Positions 1 to 11,708 of a stretch of 64,000 nt of DNA are shown piece by piece. Under the pieces are notes generated by a model. That model made no database searches and was not told the origin of the DNA. It worked only from the letters and a program-made list of their open reading frames with translations. The stretch is from positions 4,092,001-4,156,000 of the forward strand of contig JAHRBC010000003.1 of the NCBI GenBank assembly GCA_022702545.1, written 5' to 3'. Positions within the stretch are counted from its first letter, which is position 1. Every line of letters starts with the position of its first letter. This DNA is from Phycomyces nitens (Eukaryota > Mucoromycota > Mucoromycetes > Mucorales > Phycomycetaceae). Both the position numbers and the translations under genes were made by a program.

Positions 1-1
1 T

Positions 2-184
2 GAGACCGAGCATTTCCACCCAAAAAACCACTCTGAAGAAATAGAAAGCGACCTTGACGACGGTTTAGAAGACGTACGAATGTGCTGTGATGGAAAGCAC
101 CATGTCTCTAAACTTGAAAAGGTTCGTGCTGACCGGTCTACTTACCGACAACGTAAGAGCCGGACTGCCCTTCGTCAGGGCTAA
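2..184 (+). CDS. C-terminal end of an unidentified protein (5' end outside window)
   Basis: An open frame enters from the left edge and ends at a TAA at 182-184, giving about 60 residues. The peptide is acidic first (SDLDDGLEDV), then has a Cys pair (MCCDGKHH) and a strongly basic tail rich in Arg, Lys and Ser (RQRKSRTALRQG). I do not recognise the family. It could be the last exon of a longer nuclear or regulatory protein, but that is a guess from charge alone. It converges on the next gene, whose stop lies at 351-353, with about 165 bases of A/T-rich shared 3' sequence between them. Confidence 0.5.
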   Translation, partial: ETEHFHPKNHSEEIESDLDDGLEDVRMCCDGKHHVSKLEKVRADRSTYRQRKSRTALRQG

Positions 185-350
185 AGAGAAGAAGAAGAAG
201 AAGAAGAAAAAATGAATATAGGAGAAGAGGGAAAAAAAAAAGAAATAGCTTGTTCTTTTTTGTCATTTTTAAAAAAGTGTATATATTTGAATATTTATTT
301 ATTTACTTTATTTTATTTTATTTTTGGTACTGGCTTGTTTAATGTGGTAT

Positions 351-2422
351 TTAGTAGTGATAGACAGTAACAATATTGTCTCGGTAATACTTGAGGACCA
401 GGTTTAGCTGACGTCTGGATACTCCTTCCCGGTACATAATCTCTTCAATTGGATGTTTGCCATCCATATATGGAACCAACCTTTTATACATATATAAAGA
501 AAAAAACAAAACAAAACCCTACGTTATCTCACTCACACTCCATCTATTTTTACTGAAAAGATGTCTACATTTAAAACAAACCACAAAAAATAAAGGTTTA
601 CCTTTCAAACAAGTCTGCAATTTCCTTTGGGGCCTTTTCGTGGGCTAATCGTTTGAGGGCCTTCCATTCCAATTCCCCTGGACTGGCGGCCATGTCTGTT
701 GTTATCGCATTTGACGACGACATTGACCTCTTTTCCTCTTCATTCTCACTGTCTCCCAGACCAGGGCGGAGGCCAAGCGGAAGAACAAGGACAAGGAACA
801 TGTGAAGTTGTACGACAAGGTCCTTGCGCACGAGGTAAGTGATTGCCTCGAGGTATTGGTTTCGAAATTCCATTGAGGGTGCAATCTTGTATAGGGGTTT
901 GGCGATCGAGAGTTGGGACAGGAGAGTAGGGAAATCAAGGTTGGGAATATGGAGTCGAAAGTCTCGGTCAAGCGCAGGGATGCTATTGAAATAAGTGTCA
1001 ATGATCTGTATAGTACAATTCTTTAATGTCTACTTACTCATCCAATTTAGCCAGAGGAGAGACAACATAATGGTTCCTCACATGTATGGTGTGGATCAGC
1101 TTGGCCTTGCGCCAATAGATCAAGTGAGCCGCAAGACGGTACATCTGGGCAAGCGAACAGTCTAGTAGCAAGTGAAGCTCTTGTAGACTAAATTGTGTAT
1201 GTGTGTGTATGTGTATGTGTATGTGTGTTGAGCCTATAAAACTCTTGTAATTAATAAATTACCTTTGGGTAGGTGTGAGGATCTGGACAAGCTGGACAAG
1301 GGTCGGGCTTGCATCCAATGGCATGTTCTTGAGAACTTCTTCTGGATCTTCCAACAAGAGCAGGGTGTGGTATGGGCACAGAACAGGATATGTATCGTAC
1401 ACATAGCCACCAACACCGTAAATATCCATCAGCCATGATGCATGGCCTTCGCGGGACCATGCCCCAGCCTCAACTGAACTGGATCGATTGGCATTGTTAC
1501 CACCAGCTGCTCCTCCATGTGTTCCCAGCAATGGGATCTGAAGCGAGAGATCAATAAAATCATTGATTATCAAATGGGCTGCTGTATTGGTGGATATGGC
1601 AAGGTACATCTGTCGCATGTCTTGGGCAAGCGACGATACTCTGAGGATATCCTGGGTGACCTGGTGGTAAGGAGTTCCCTTATTCAAGGCATCCTCTTTA
1701 AGCGAAAGCACCTTGTCAATCTCTTCTTGGACATATCCACACCGTAATTGCTCATAGCGTAAAGCAGAAGTGTAACGCAACACGACATGGTCATATATGG
1801 CCTCGACCTGACTATTCAGTTCAAGATCGGGTGGCGAGAGAACAAAAACGACATGAAAAAGTGTCATGTGTGTGAGGATGGGATTGATCTTGTCGTCTGA
1901 GATTGGAGGGGTTTCATGAGGTGGGAAACCGTGATCATCATCAAGAGAAGATGCCTCACCACCCATATCAACACTTTTATGCATATTAATATTATTGGTA
2001 TCATCATTTTTGGTACTATTACAACTGTCGTTGATATTATTGTTATTATAACATTGGGATCTTGTGTGAATGGCAGTATCTGCAACATTGGTGGTCAGAC
2101 TGACAGGATGACCAACAAAGGTGAGATCGTCAATGCTCAATTGGAACTTGCGGTCACAGAGAGTGGGTTTTGGAGCAAGTGCATCGGCAAGGAAGCCAAC
2201 GTCCATGTTAAAGATTGCATCCCGTCCAGCAAATTCATCATTCGATTGCTCCAGTTCATGGTGGTGGTAGTGGGGATCGTTGCAGGTCTTTGCGATGCAA
2301 GGGTCTGTTGTGGTAGGATCGCGTGTGGATAGAGGTCGTTTGGGGTCTGCAGGGTAACTAAACACATAGTGGTGTCCTCGGGTAGAGTTTACTACGAGTA
2401 AGATGGCCAAGAGAGAGCTCAT
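351..2422 (-). CDS. NPR3: NPR3/NPRL3-like subunit of the GATOR1/SEACIT complex
   Basis: Nitrogen permease regulator 3 homologue. In the family, NPR3 acts with NPR2 and IML1 as a GTPase-activating complex that restrains TORC1 at the vacuole during amino-acid shortage. Exons by my model: 2422-1263, 1187-1038, 982-602 and 480-351, about 606 residues. Visible family blocks are the N-terminus SLLAILLVVNSTRGHHY, the longin-like stretch FLADALAPKPTLCDRKF..LTFVGHPVSL, HVVFVLSPPDLELNSQVEAIY, LQELHLLLDCSLAQMYRLAAH, and the C-terminal winged-helix end EEIMYREGVSRRQLNLVL. The middle (about residues 130-200) is a low-complexity Asn/Asp insert. I chose the ATG at 2422 rather than 2464 because homologues begin with the SLLAILLV block. 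Introns are GT-AG, 55-121 nt, and the last coding exon lies beyond the longest open frame. Confidence 0.85.
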
Positions 2423-2630
2423 GATAGTATCAAGATACACACTTGTTCCTTGATGAAATACCAATATTATAGTTGATGTGACGACAAGGTTCTTATATTT
2501 GTTTTCTGCACTACAAAGCGTTGATTGAAATAAAAGTGAATTCCAAGCAGTATATTCTTTAGTTTAGACAAAAGGACGTCTTTTGGTTCATGTTGGATTT
2601 ATTGACATAGACCAACAAAGTGGACCTGAT

Positions 2631-2879
2631 CTAGATTCTACTCAAACTCTGCAAAGCCTTGGCCAAACGGTTATATTGGGGCTGTCCTCCAGGAAGCCTC
2701 GACAGCACAGGCCACGACAGCACAGGCATCGATTCTGATGCCGGCAAGTCTAGAGGCAAAAGATGTCTTTGTAAATCAACTGCCACTAGACCTGTGAGTG
2801 GCATGCTTGGGTTGATTGGCACACGTAGCAGTGCCTTTAACGTTTTCTCGATGTTGGGTGTAAAAGGTGCTCGAGGCAA
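2631..2879 (-). CDS. possible small protein or terminal exon, unknown
   Basis: An 82-codon open frame ends at 2631-2633 and has protein-like composition (IEKTLKALLRVPINPSMPL, GLVAVDLQRHLLPLDLP, YNRLAKALQSLS). It has no ATG start: it opens with TTG after an in-frame stop, so if real it is a 3' exon and the first exon was not found. Only about 180 bases separate it from the divergent membrane-protein gene at 3063, which leaves little room. I recognise no family. It could be spurious. Confidence 0.25.
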   Translation of the reverse strand: MPRAPFTPNIEKTLKALLRVPINPSMPLTGLVAVDLQRHLLPLDLPASESMPVLSWPVLSRLPGGQPQYNRLAKALQSLSRI

Positions 2880-3062
2880 ATTTTGTTACCATGACTAAAT
2901 TGAAACACTTTTTTTTACTTGTTATTTTAAAAATAAATAAATAAGTTTGTGACAAAGGAAAACAAGGTCTTAAATAAAGCATGTTTTCTACTGTTTGATC
3001 CTTCTTGTCAAAAAAGAAAAAGAAAAAAAAAGGAATCTCAACTTTTTATAAGCAATACCAAC

Positions 3063-3841
3063 ATGCCAGCAAAAACAAACTATTTTATACCCAAAGTTCG
3101 GCCCTCTCGCCTCAACTACTTTGGATTGCTGTTTTCGCTGGTTGGGTTTGTGCTGGTGATCCTTTGCTTGAGTGGAGGACATTCCAAAGCTGGTCATCGT
3201 TTATATTTCCTCAAGATCACTGACAATCCCCCAAATCAACTTTCTGTTGTTTATGGCTGGCGAGGTTACTGCATCGAAAGCAAGTCTGTGGTAGATTGCA
3301 AAACAGATGACTCGATGATGGTAGTTCCATTCGGTAAAGTAACAAGTAACATGTTTTTTTTGGATATGATGGCATATTGACCAGACAGAAAGATGTTGCT
3401 GTGAGTGATATGTTGAATGCAACATATCCGAGTTTATTTGAGAATGCGATTCCCCAGGATTCTGATCTAAACCCCTTGGCTGGTCCAAACCCTCCTCACG
3501 ATCCAAAGATCTTTCCAGCTGCTGTTCTGTGCTTGCTGTGTGGCGGGGCAGGTCTTACACTGGGTGTGCTTCGAACAGTGCGACATGGATTTGAGGACAA
3601 ACATTACAGTCGAGGGTTTCTGTGCTGTGCCGCTGCTGTGCTTGCCCTGTTGCTTGTGGCAGAGTGCTCTGTCATGTATGCCAATGCGGCAACCCAGCTG
3701 ACACGCGAATACCCACAGCTTATTGCAACACAGGGTCCAGGGCTTCCGATGATGGGGGTGGCGTTTGGGTCATTTGTGCTGGCTGGCTTCTGTTTTCTGC
3801 AGGGGTGTTTTAGTAAAGAGGACAATTATCGTCCACTCTAA
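3063..3841 (+). CDS. four-TM Sur7/Fig1-like plasma-membrane protein
   Basis: Exons 3063-3338 and 3389-3841, joined by a 50-nt GT-AG intron in phase 0, encode about 242 residues. Four hydrophobic segments are visible: one near residues 18-38 (GLLFSLVGFVLVILCL) and three in exon 2 (FPAAVLCLLCGGAGLTLGVL, CCAAAVLALLLVAECSVMYA, GVAFGSFVLAGFCFLQGCF). A large first extracellular loop contains a Cys pair (GYCIESKSVVDC). This topology matches the claudin-like Sur7/PalI and Fig1 superfamily, whose members act in eisosomes, cell-wall stress or membrane fusion. Which subgroup applies cannot be decided by eye. The ATG at 3063 is preferred over an upstream in-frame one because TM1 then starts close to the N-terminus. 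Confidence 0.65.
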
Positions 3842-4164
3842 AATGTTATTATTATTATTATTATGATTATTATGATTATTATTTTAATATTTTTTTATAT
3901 ATATAAATATAGATATAAATATATATATATATAGATATATATATATAAGAGTATTTACAAACAAAGACAGAGTGCTAGGATGATGTATATATATAAGTGA
4001 GAGAAATGGGAGGGACAATTATTAGGCATAGAAAAGGACTAGAAAAGACAGATTGCACAAACAGGGCAAAAGAATAGAAAGGAGAGGACAATAATAATTA
4101 AGAAGGAGAGTAAGGGGAGGGGTGGGAGAGTGGGAGTGGGAGTGGGAGTGGGAGGAAGAGGGGC
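3842..4164. other. convergent 3' region with microsatellites
   Basis: About 320 bases between two converging genes. It holds (ATT)n, then an ATAT-rich stretch, then purine-rich GGGAGTGGGAGTGGGAG repeats at about 4120-4155. No gene signal was seen. Confidence 0.6.
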
Positions 4165-5420
4165 TTAGTGGTTGCGAGGTTTCTTGAGTGGTGAGTCTGT
4201 GGCGTTTTCGTTTATAAGTGACCGCAAGACCTTGTTTTCTACCTCGAGGTCATGAAGACGAGACTTGAGCTTATCTGCCTCGGACAGACGCAGACTAGAC
4301 AAGGTTGCTTTGAGAGAGATGTTTTCCTGGTAAAGACGTGTCCAGCTAGGATCTGCCGAGTGAAGTGGTGGCAGGACGCGGCTCTCATTGGGGGAGGCGG
4401 CGGTGTTTCCAAACCAAGACTGGAAAGGAAGGGCTGGTGGGTGTGGAGTCGGAGAGGGGGGCGAAGGATGGTTATAGATTGGCATCAAATCGGCACTTTC
4501 TGACACTGGCAGGGTGGAAAGTGCGCTTGGAGAAGGCAGCAGGGAAGGGGGCGATGGAGCACGCAAAGAAGGCTGGTCAGATACATTTGGAAATATGCTG
4601 GTGTGTTGCGATGGTTGGGACTGCAGGGGTTGCGAGGCTGGAAAGGGGATATAGAGTTGGGGGATGGCAGGCCTAGATGATGATGCTGATGCTGATGATG
4701 GTTGTACTTGCAGTTGTACTTGCTGTTGAACTTGCTGCTGATCGATATTTTGCTGAACAGGCTGTTGATGATGGCCTACGCCACGCGGCGGAGAAGAAGG
4801 CGTGGCGCTGCGGCTGCTGTTGTCGTCACTAGACTCACTCGGTCTCTGTTGATGCACAGCACTACACGCTGTTCCTCCTTCCGCTCGGCGATGGCGATTC
4901 AATGCGTCTAGGCGGGCAAACGATCGAAAACAGGCTTTACAAACATGAGGTCTTTCCCCTGTGTGAAGTTTTTGGTGTCTTTTCAAGTCGTGGTGGCGTC
5001 TGAATAGGTGTTTACAGACATCACACTATAAATATATTATTATTATTATTATTTAATGGTTATTATTATTTTTTAATAGTTATTATTATTTTTTAATGAT
5101 TATTATTAATCACAGAGATAATTTTTTTTATGTAACGCTGTTTATACCTGAAAAGGGCGTTCAGAAGAGTGGGTTGTGAGGTGGGACTTTAGATTATGAG
5201 GCCTGCTAAACGTCTGGCTGCATTCGTCGCAAGAAAACTGCTTATCAGTAGTGGTTCTGGTGTCTGTCTGGACCGCAAATGTGCCATAGAGACCACCCTC
5301 AGTCTTTGTCTCGCGATAATCATCTAGTGGTGTGACGGGGGTGGGAAGGTAGTTTGGATGGTCGTGGTGCTCAAGGGACTCGTGGGTTGGTCGGTCCATC
5401 ATCAGTTTTACAGTGGTCAT
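4165..5420 (-). CDS. C2H2 zinc-finger transcription factor with C-terminal coiled coil
   Basis: Exons 5420-5148 and 5025-4165, split by a 122-nt GT-AG intron packed with ATT repeats, encode about 377 residues. Three fingers are visible. Finger 1 is FSCDECSQTFSRPHNLKSHL. Finger 2 starts exactly at the splice junction (CDVCKHLFRRHHDLKRHQ) and is followed by the TGERP linker. Finger 3 is CKACFRSFARLDALNRHRRA with a longer end. After the fingers comes a Ser/Pro/Gln-rich region with Gln repeats and then a heptad-like Leu segment (NISLKATLSSLRLSEADKL) suggesting dimerisation. It is probably a sequence-specific DNA-binding regulator; the target is unknown. The ATG at 5420 is preferred because the longer frame upstream only reads a TAATAG microsatellite as poly-Leu. 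Confidence 0.75.
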
Positions 5421-6327
5421 AAATAGTAATAGTAGTAGTAATAGTAGTAGTAATAGTAATAATAGTAGTAATAATAATAGTAATATTAATAAGTAGAAGA
5501 AAGAAGGAAGAAGAGGTAAATGAAGACCAGCAAAATTGCAATAGTATAATAAAATATAAAACAAAAAAAAAAAGGGCTGATGAATTTGAGTTTCTTCATT
5601 ATACAATAATCGCTAAATTATTTTTATTTTCTTCTCTTTCCCCAGCCGTGACACGGGCTGGACTTTCTTTTTTTGTAACAATGCCAAGCCGGTCAATGTG
5701 GCTTTTAGCGGATTGGCTCATTGACCCGCGCCACAATACTCCCACCACGAGAACCACCCAGAATCCAACTCCGTCTACGAATGGGCGGTAACCTGCCTAT
5801 CCCATTTAGGGAAACTGAAGCGACGCCTCGCACAAGAGCTCATTGCACAAAAAGTTTGTTGTGGTTAAAAAAAGATCTCTCTCCATGGGATGGTGGCTGA
5901 CCCTTTTTGTCTAAAAATACAACAATTGTATAAATATGTCTATATATTTTTTATTGTTATTAATATATTGTTAAACGTCATCATTATATGCTTGTTTTTA
6001 TTTTATTTTATTTTATTTTTAATAAATACATGTATACGAATATTCATATATATAATATTTATAAGCAAAATATCGATATCCCAACCAACCAATCATTTCG
6101 CATTTTTTACAGCGCAACTTTTGTCGTTTTTAGAATGAAAGATGGATTTTTATTGGACGCAAATATTATTTCTGTGACGTATATATATATATATGTTTAT
6201 ATATATATATATATAGTATAAGAAGTGATTGAATGATTGATTGGCATATAGAAATTATACAACTATTAAAAAGAAGAATGAAAAAATATGAAAGAATATA
6301 TGAAGAATATGTATTTGTGAATGTTAA
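5421..6327. other. intergenic region, microsatellite and promoter
   Basis: Just upstream of the zinc-finger gene lies an interrupted (TAATAG)n/(TAA)n tract (about 5420-5490). A less AT-rich block (about 5640-5880) probably holds its promoter. From 5890 to 6320 the DNA is very AT-rich, with TATA runs near 6180-6215, and forms the 3' flank of the next gene. No further gene was seen. Confidence 0.5.
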
Positions 6328-7681
6328 TTAGATCTTCTGGGTCTGTTTGGCCTTTTTCTCGGGTAAATGAATCTGGAAAGCACTCTCGAGATCCTTTTGT
6401 TTACGCTTGCCCAAGCCCAAGGTTGGCTCCAAAGAAAATGATGATTTCTGGTACAAGAGCGTGTTTGGCTCAGGTGTATTTAGCGACTGCTCACTCTGGG
6501 ATCCAAGAGAGTATCTGTTCTTCTCCTCTTCCACGTCAGAAAACCGTTGGGGATGTGCCAGGAATGGCCGGCTCTGTAGTGCTGATTCTGAGCCAAGATC
6601 GTGCAAATAAAGCTCTTGCTGTATGGACATTGGGTATGATTGCTGGCTCGAGACACTGCTGAAACTTGCTCGCTGAATACTGCGCTCACACGGCAGATAC
6701 ATGGGTGTCTCTGGCACCAGATGAGAGTTCACTATCCCCATAGGGCTATAGGTGACTGAATGAGGTCGAACTAGTAATAATTAAAAGGGGGTTGGTAAAC
6801 ATGTTTGAACGTTCTATATTAGTCAATAGCTTGCCTTGAGACTGAGAGATACTGGGTAGGCCTGTGTATGAGCCATCCCATGATTGACGGATCGAATCGC
6901 AGGCAGCCTTGGTGCCCTTTTGGAAATTCTTGTTGGCCGGATGATCGAGAGAGACCAGCAGATAGGCCGATGGATCGTCTGTGAAGAGGGGGAATAGCAT
7001 ATCGTACACCTTAAATTTCATGGCCAAGCAACGGGCGCGTGGAAAAGTGATCCTATTGGAGCATTAGATTTACATTTATGGCAATACCAAGACTATTTAC
7101 CAGACACCCTTGAGATGCATTGCTCCTACTTTGACCACCACCCGGCCCTTTTCATTCTTTAGAATGCCATCGCGCTTGCCTCGGGACATGCCCACGACGT
7201 TGAGTAGCTTGGTGCCATTAATCATGTCATTGTCTATGAACCAATGTTAGAAGCGTTTATTTGTTTGTTATTGCTTACCTTGTCTTCGTGCAACACACAC
7301 GTTGCGAGTATCGACCTGGTAACACACCGTAGATTCATCTTCCCATACTGTGGTGGTCAGTTTGGGTCTTTGGATGGGTAGGCCTGGAGATGTGGTGGAC
7401 ATGAGGCATGCACTGTTCACATTGTAGTATGGTCGATTGGCTTGGTAGCCTGTGATTGGGGGAGGGCTGGCTGCCCAAGAAATCCCAGGAGAGGACCAGT
7501 GGGGTGTAGGATAGGCTGGTGTAGGACTTGTGCTTCCAAGAGAACTCTGACGCGTGCTGTAGGGCTCACATCCCAGAGGGTTGTCTGTGGGTGCCAAGGG
7601 AGACATGACGGGAGAGTGGTATTGATTAGGGTAGACATCCGAGAGAGGATGGTACGGGGTTTGACATGCGCTTTGGAACAT
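6328..7681 (-). CDS. APSES-domain (StuA/Efg1-type) transcription factor
   Basis: Exons 7681-7279, 7233-7101, 7052-6835 and 6770-6328 give about 398 residues. The APSES/KilA-N DNA-binding domain crosses the first two introns: [20 protein letters not shown], then [39 protein letters not shown] and HLKGVWITFPRA. This is the signature of fungal StuA/Efg1/Phd1 regulators of development and hyphal growth. The N-terminal 100 residues are Pro/Ser/Tyr-rich. A basic KRKQKDLES near the C-terminus could be a nuclear localisation signal. Intron 3 appears to use a GC donor (GCAAGC at 6834-6829), because no GT site keeps the frame. The exact biological process cannot be read from sequence. Confidence 0.85.
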
Positions 7682-8610
7682 TTAAAAAAGGAATAGAAGA
7701 GAAAGAGAGGGAGGTAAAAAAAAAGCAAAGCAGGTTTCTCTTGATCTTATACACTTGCAACCAGACAATTGGTTCTGGCCGGCTTGGCTTGGTAAAAGAA
7801 GTTCTATAGGGGAATATAGTATTATTATTATTTAGTATTATTATTATTATTATTATTATTTAGTCTTTAGTATTATTATTTATACTAACCTGTAGAGTAT
7901 ATTTATGTATATCCATTGATTGTTATATATATGCTCTTGATCTCATTCGATAGGCTCCATCTTTGCAGTAATGTTTATCGATAATACTACTACTAATCAT
8001 AATCCCTGTTTTTTTTCTCTTGGCCTTAAATCACATCTTAAACTTACCACTCTCCGTATTTCTTGTTTTTTTTTTTCTTTTTCTTTTGGCGCCCCACCCC
8101 TTTATTTTGTCTAAACAATCATTGAAAAAGGATAAAGATTCTTTTTTATTTTTATTTTCAGATTTATAAAACATTATTAATATGCTTAGGTGGCAAATTG
8201 GATAACATATTCAGGGGTACGAAGTAAACAATACGGTATGCTTGATAGTATTTGACATGATGGTTGTGCTTCCAAAGTGCTTTGCTGTCAATTGTTTATA
8301 AGTTTTTGTTTTTTTGCAGTCAGGGCAGATCAATACAGGGATTCAGATACAAAAAAAACCGTTGTTCTTTATATCTAGAAACAAGACTATTTGCCCTTTA
8401 TCCCTTTCCCCCCTTTATGACTTGTATTCTAAAAGGGGTTCTGACTATTTATGTCTGCTGCAGAAAGAATATATATATATACAGACACATATATACAGAC
8501 ATCAGTTGATACCTTTGAATGAAATACTCTTAACAGTCAAGAGATCAAATAAAGATTGTTATTCTCACCACTGTATGTATTGGTAACAAACAAAATCATC
8601 ACAATCAATC
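7682..8610. other. intergenic region
   Basis: Upstream of the APSES gene and downstream of the Arb2-domain gene. It contains ATT microsatellite runs (7817-7890), poly-T tracts (8010-8085) and a TATA-rich patch near 8470-8500. Open frames here lack family features and no RNA gene was seen. Confidence 0.5.
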
Positions 8611-10248
8611 CTATCCGACACTCAATATACTCAGGTGCTCCTTCAACTCAGCTTCTTCTTCCTTGGTCAATTGAGGTTCTTCCTCCTGATCATCATTATC
8701 CTCAATTTCAGGCTCAATGTCTCCCATTTTGATATCAATAAACTTTACGATTTCCTTGATACTCGATGGCAGTGTAAAGTCTGCAATCTCACAATCTAAG
8801 CCATGTTTTAGTACATGTTGCTGCCAGTCCTTCTAGACTCACTTGAAGACAAGACTTCGCAGCCAAAGCGGGTGTCGGTAACAATATCACCACGCGGTTG
8901 CTGCGACACGGCCCAGTTGACAGCATGCTACATAGCAACCAAGTTAGTTAGTTTTTTTTTTGGTATGGTATCCATGGTATCCATAGTATTATTGACTTGC
9001 ACTCAGCATCCATGCTCGCTTGTCAGATCCATTCACAAGGTCTCTCGAATGAACACTGTCAGCCATTGCTACGGCCTGCATGCGGTCCTTGAGAAAGTCA
9101 ACTGCAAGGCAAAATAATAATGTCATATGAGCTCATGCATATATTTGATTTCTTTAATCGATCTCACAATTTTTGTTGAGAATCTCGGTGAAGCAATGGC
9201 CTCCCCAACCGAGGGCAATTGCTGCCATCTTGGTGGCCTTTGTGTTCCTAACAAAGTGTTCAAACACATAGTGGCAATGTGCCTCGGGCGAATCATTTTC
9301 TACAGACCGTTAGCTCCCCTTTCCAACCACACAAAGACATCTTACCAGGAACAGTAATGAAATCAATATTTTTAAGTGGTGGTGCCTCCTGTACTTGATA
9401 TTAATACATGCACATCTACAGGCATGTTATGCTGCTTACCCAGGCTTTGTTGTTGTACCAATATATACCATTTGGGTTAAAGATGATGGTTTCATAACCT
9501 CTATCTTTAGCCATTGTAGCAACCTCAATCATAGATCCAGACTAAAGAGTCAGCAAGTTGCACTCATCATAAACTGGCTTACCATTATATTCTCATCACA
9601 CATCACACGTCTGCTCCACTGGCCGATTCTGTAAAAAAATAAAGGAGCATAAGAACACACATTCATTAAAAGATAATCCTACCTCGTGTTATTGCCAGGA
9701 ATCAAGAGCAGGAGCTTGTCTGTGGTTGTCAATGCATTGGGTCTGTGCGCCAAGAACATACATGAACCGAGTGTCAATCAAAGCACCATCAACCACAAAG
9801 TCAAACTCACGTCATATAAATGTAGGTGTGTGGATCTGACTCTTTGGCTCCCTTGGGAATAATCGTCTTTTGGAAACAAAGAGGTTCTTGCTGGAGTCTC
9901 TTTTCGACCTCATCGCCAATCAGTGCTAAATCAGATTGTCAACCAGATCAGCCAGATCAGCCATTAGTTTTTTTTTTTTTGCTTTATTACCAATAAATGC
10001 CTCGTAACGCGCTTCATTATAAGGACGATCCTTTGGAATGACCTCGAAATTATACGAGGCGTCTATTTGCACATTTATTTCAAAAAAGTTTGCGCGTCAA
10101 TACACACGCTATAACAGAAACTGGGTAGAAAGCGCTTGCCTTCTTCTTTGCTTCTGATGCTTCCATCGGGCTTGATCACATATCCAAAACCCTCAATATC
10201 TACTGGGAATGTTGGCTTCTCTGGCTTCTTTACTTTACGTCTGAACAT
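8611..10248 (-). CDS. Arb2-domain (FAM172/ARB2-like) protein
   Basis: Eleven small exons: 10248-10140, 10062-9991, 9925-9811, 9742-9683, 9628-9583, 9541-9440, 9388-9346, 9299-9168, 9101-9001, 8927-8843 and 8795-8611, about 349 residues. The order matches the Arb2 family: FPVDIEGFGYVIKPDGSIRS, a middle LLLLIPGNNTRIGQWSRRV, GYETIIFNPNGIYW, DSPEAHCHYVFEHFV, MAAIALGWGGHCFTEIL, MADSVHS, and an acidic C-terminus. Arb2 was named as an Argonaute-associated factor in fission yeast, and a similar fold occurs in Hda1-type deacetylases. The alpha/beta-hydrolase nucleophile elbow (family AHSYGG) reads ALGWGG here, so the Ser is replaced by Gly. Introns 1 and 9 use GC donors (GCAAGC, GCAAGT). Every forward-strand open frame across this interval is an antisense shadow. 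Confidence 0.8.
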
Positions 10249-10959
10249 GACTGATTATTAAAAAAGATGATTTTCTTTATTACAGAATTGAATCAAATTA
10301 AAAATAGCTGTCAAGACTCTTCTTCTTTTTTTTTATATATTTTTTAAAATACAGGAAACGTCACTACTTTTACTCTCTTTCTTTATCATAATAAATATAT
10401 ATATATATGTATATATGTATATTCTTTTTGGCTTTTTATTAATTCACCTTGTCGTTCAATCATCTCTCTATCTGTATGTATAGCTATCTGTATTGCTGGG
10501 AATAAGGGCAAGCAATAATAAAAAGGGGGGGAGGTATCAATATAATTATAATTAGAATAATATGATAACCCAAATAAATAAATAAAAAGTAGAATATAGA
10601 TACAATTTTGTAATAATCCTATTATGCCCAATCAAGAATTAGGTTTTGTTCTCATAGGAGCAAAATAGCGTCCAATCAGAAATACGCTTCTGCTTCCCAT
10701 ACAGACTTTTTTGACATTTTATATAGTTTTCTTTTTCTACATGCTAACATGCCTGCAAAGCCTTGCACGTAAAATAAATAGATAAATCTTGCTTGACAAT
10801 GTAGAGTATATATATGTATATAGTATTTTGTTGTACCCCTACACATCTTTATCTCAGGTATGCGAATGGGCATGAATATGCAATACTTGTCGCATACTGT
10901 GGTATTTTATTTCATTCATAATGAATTGCAATATCCAACTCAAAAAAAAAAAGGTTTTT
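10249..10959. other. intergenic AT-rich region
   Basis: Upstream flank of the Arb2-domain gene. It contains poly-T and TATATGTATA runs (10390-10425) and no supported gene. Its right side adjoins a transposase relic. Confidence 0.5.
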
Positions 10960-11360
10960 TTTGTGGAGTTGGCACTCTTGCCCTTGTCATCCCAAGATAT
11001 GGTCATATGCATTACTAGACCATAATAGAGCCTCCACCAAGCTGCATTCTTGGCTTTACACAGTATGTCTTATACTCTCTTTTTTCTCACTTGCTGCTAA
11101 ACTCTCGTGTTTATATCTTTATGAATCTTTCAATAAATGACACGATCAAATCTTTGATTAGTTTTTTTAGAGTGATTAGAAAACCAATGGCTCAATGGCG
11201 GTTATGTTGGAGTTTTGCAGAGACATTGTGTGATTATAATGAAGAAAGGGTTGTGAAAGATAAATAAATAAATAAAAAAGGATTGCGGCACTGACTCTCT
11301 CTCTCTTTTATTTTCTTTTCGTGTGGTTTAAAGCAACTGTTCAACAATGGTATGCGTCTA
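10960..11360 (-). pseudogene. decayed Tc1/mariner transposase fragment
   Basis: Read on the minus strand, this stretch encodes scattered Tc1-family motifs with many stops and frame changes: NHSKKTNQRFDRVI and then KPRMQLGGGSIMV, the counterpart of the conserved GGGSxMVWGC block. The same DNA segment, independently decayed, occurs inside the spacer of the large palindrome (26710-27230). Shared stretches include the block around GCTGCATTCTTGGCTTTA and one around ATCTTTGATTAG. No terminal repeats could be defined here. The relic lies in the DNA between the Arb2-domain gene and the dynein light intermediate chain gene, close to their divergent starts. Confidence 0.6.
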
Positions 11361-11708
11361 CAACACAGGGGGACAATCAAAAGCTTTCTCTGATAAACCA
11401 AAATAACATTTTGTTGCCATGGTAGCAACAACTGTGTTTTTGATTGGACGATATCTTGTTCCTGTGAGAGCAAAACCTATTTTCTGATTGGACGACATAA
11501 TGTATTGGATCAACTGTACCTCAAGGAAGACAAAGACAAAGAGAGAAAATACAGGGCGGAAACACAAAAGAAAAAGTTTACTGTGCGTTTTATTTTTTGG
11601 TCGGGGGTGACCAAAAGGAAAAAAAAAAAAAAAAGAGTCGTCAAGCACTTGTGCATCTCTATTTTTCAAACCCTTTCTAGGCATCCATCTTCATTATTCT
11701 TTTACAAA

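Noticed and set aside
5030..5110. Regularly spaced ATT repeats as a CRISPR-like array
   Set aside because: They are simple microsatellites inside an intron, without repeat-spacer architecture, in a eukaryotic genome.
5421..5606. Poly-Leu segment before the zinc-finger protein as a signal peptide or TM helix
   Set aside because: It is a translated TAATAG/TAA microsatellite; the next ATG at 5420 gives a normal transcription-factor start.
8815..9634. Three plus-strand open frames as genes
   Set aside because: They lie exactly opposite the exons and introns of the Arb2-domain gene, which has clear family motifs and consistent splice phases.
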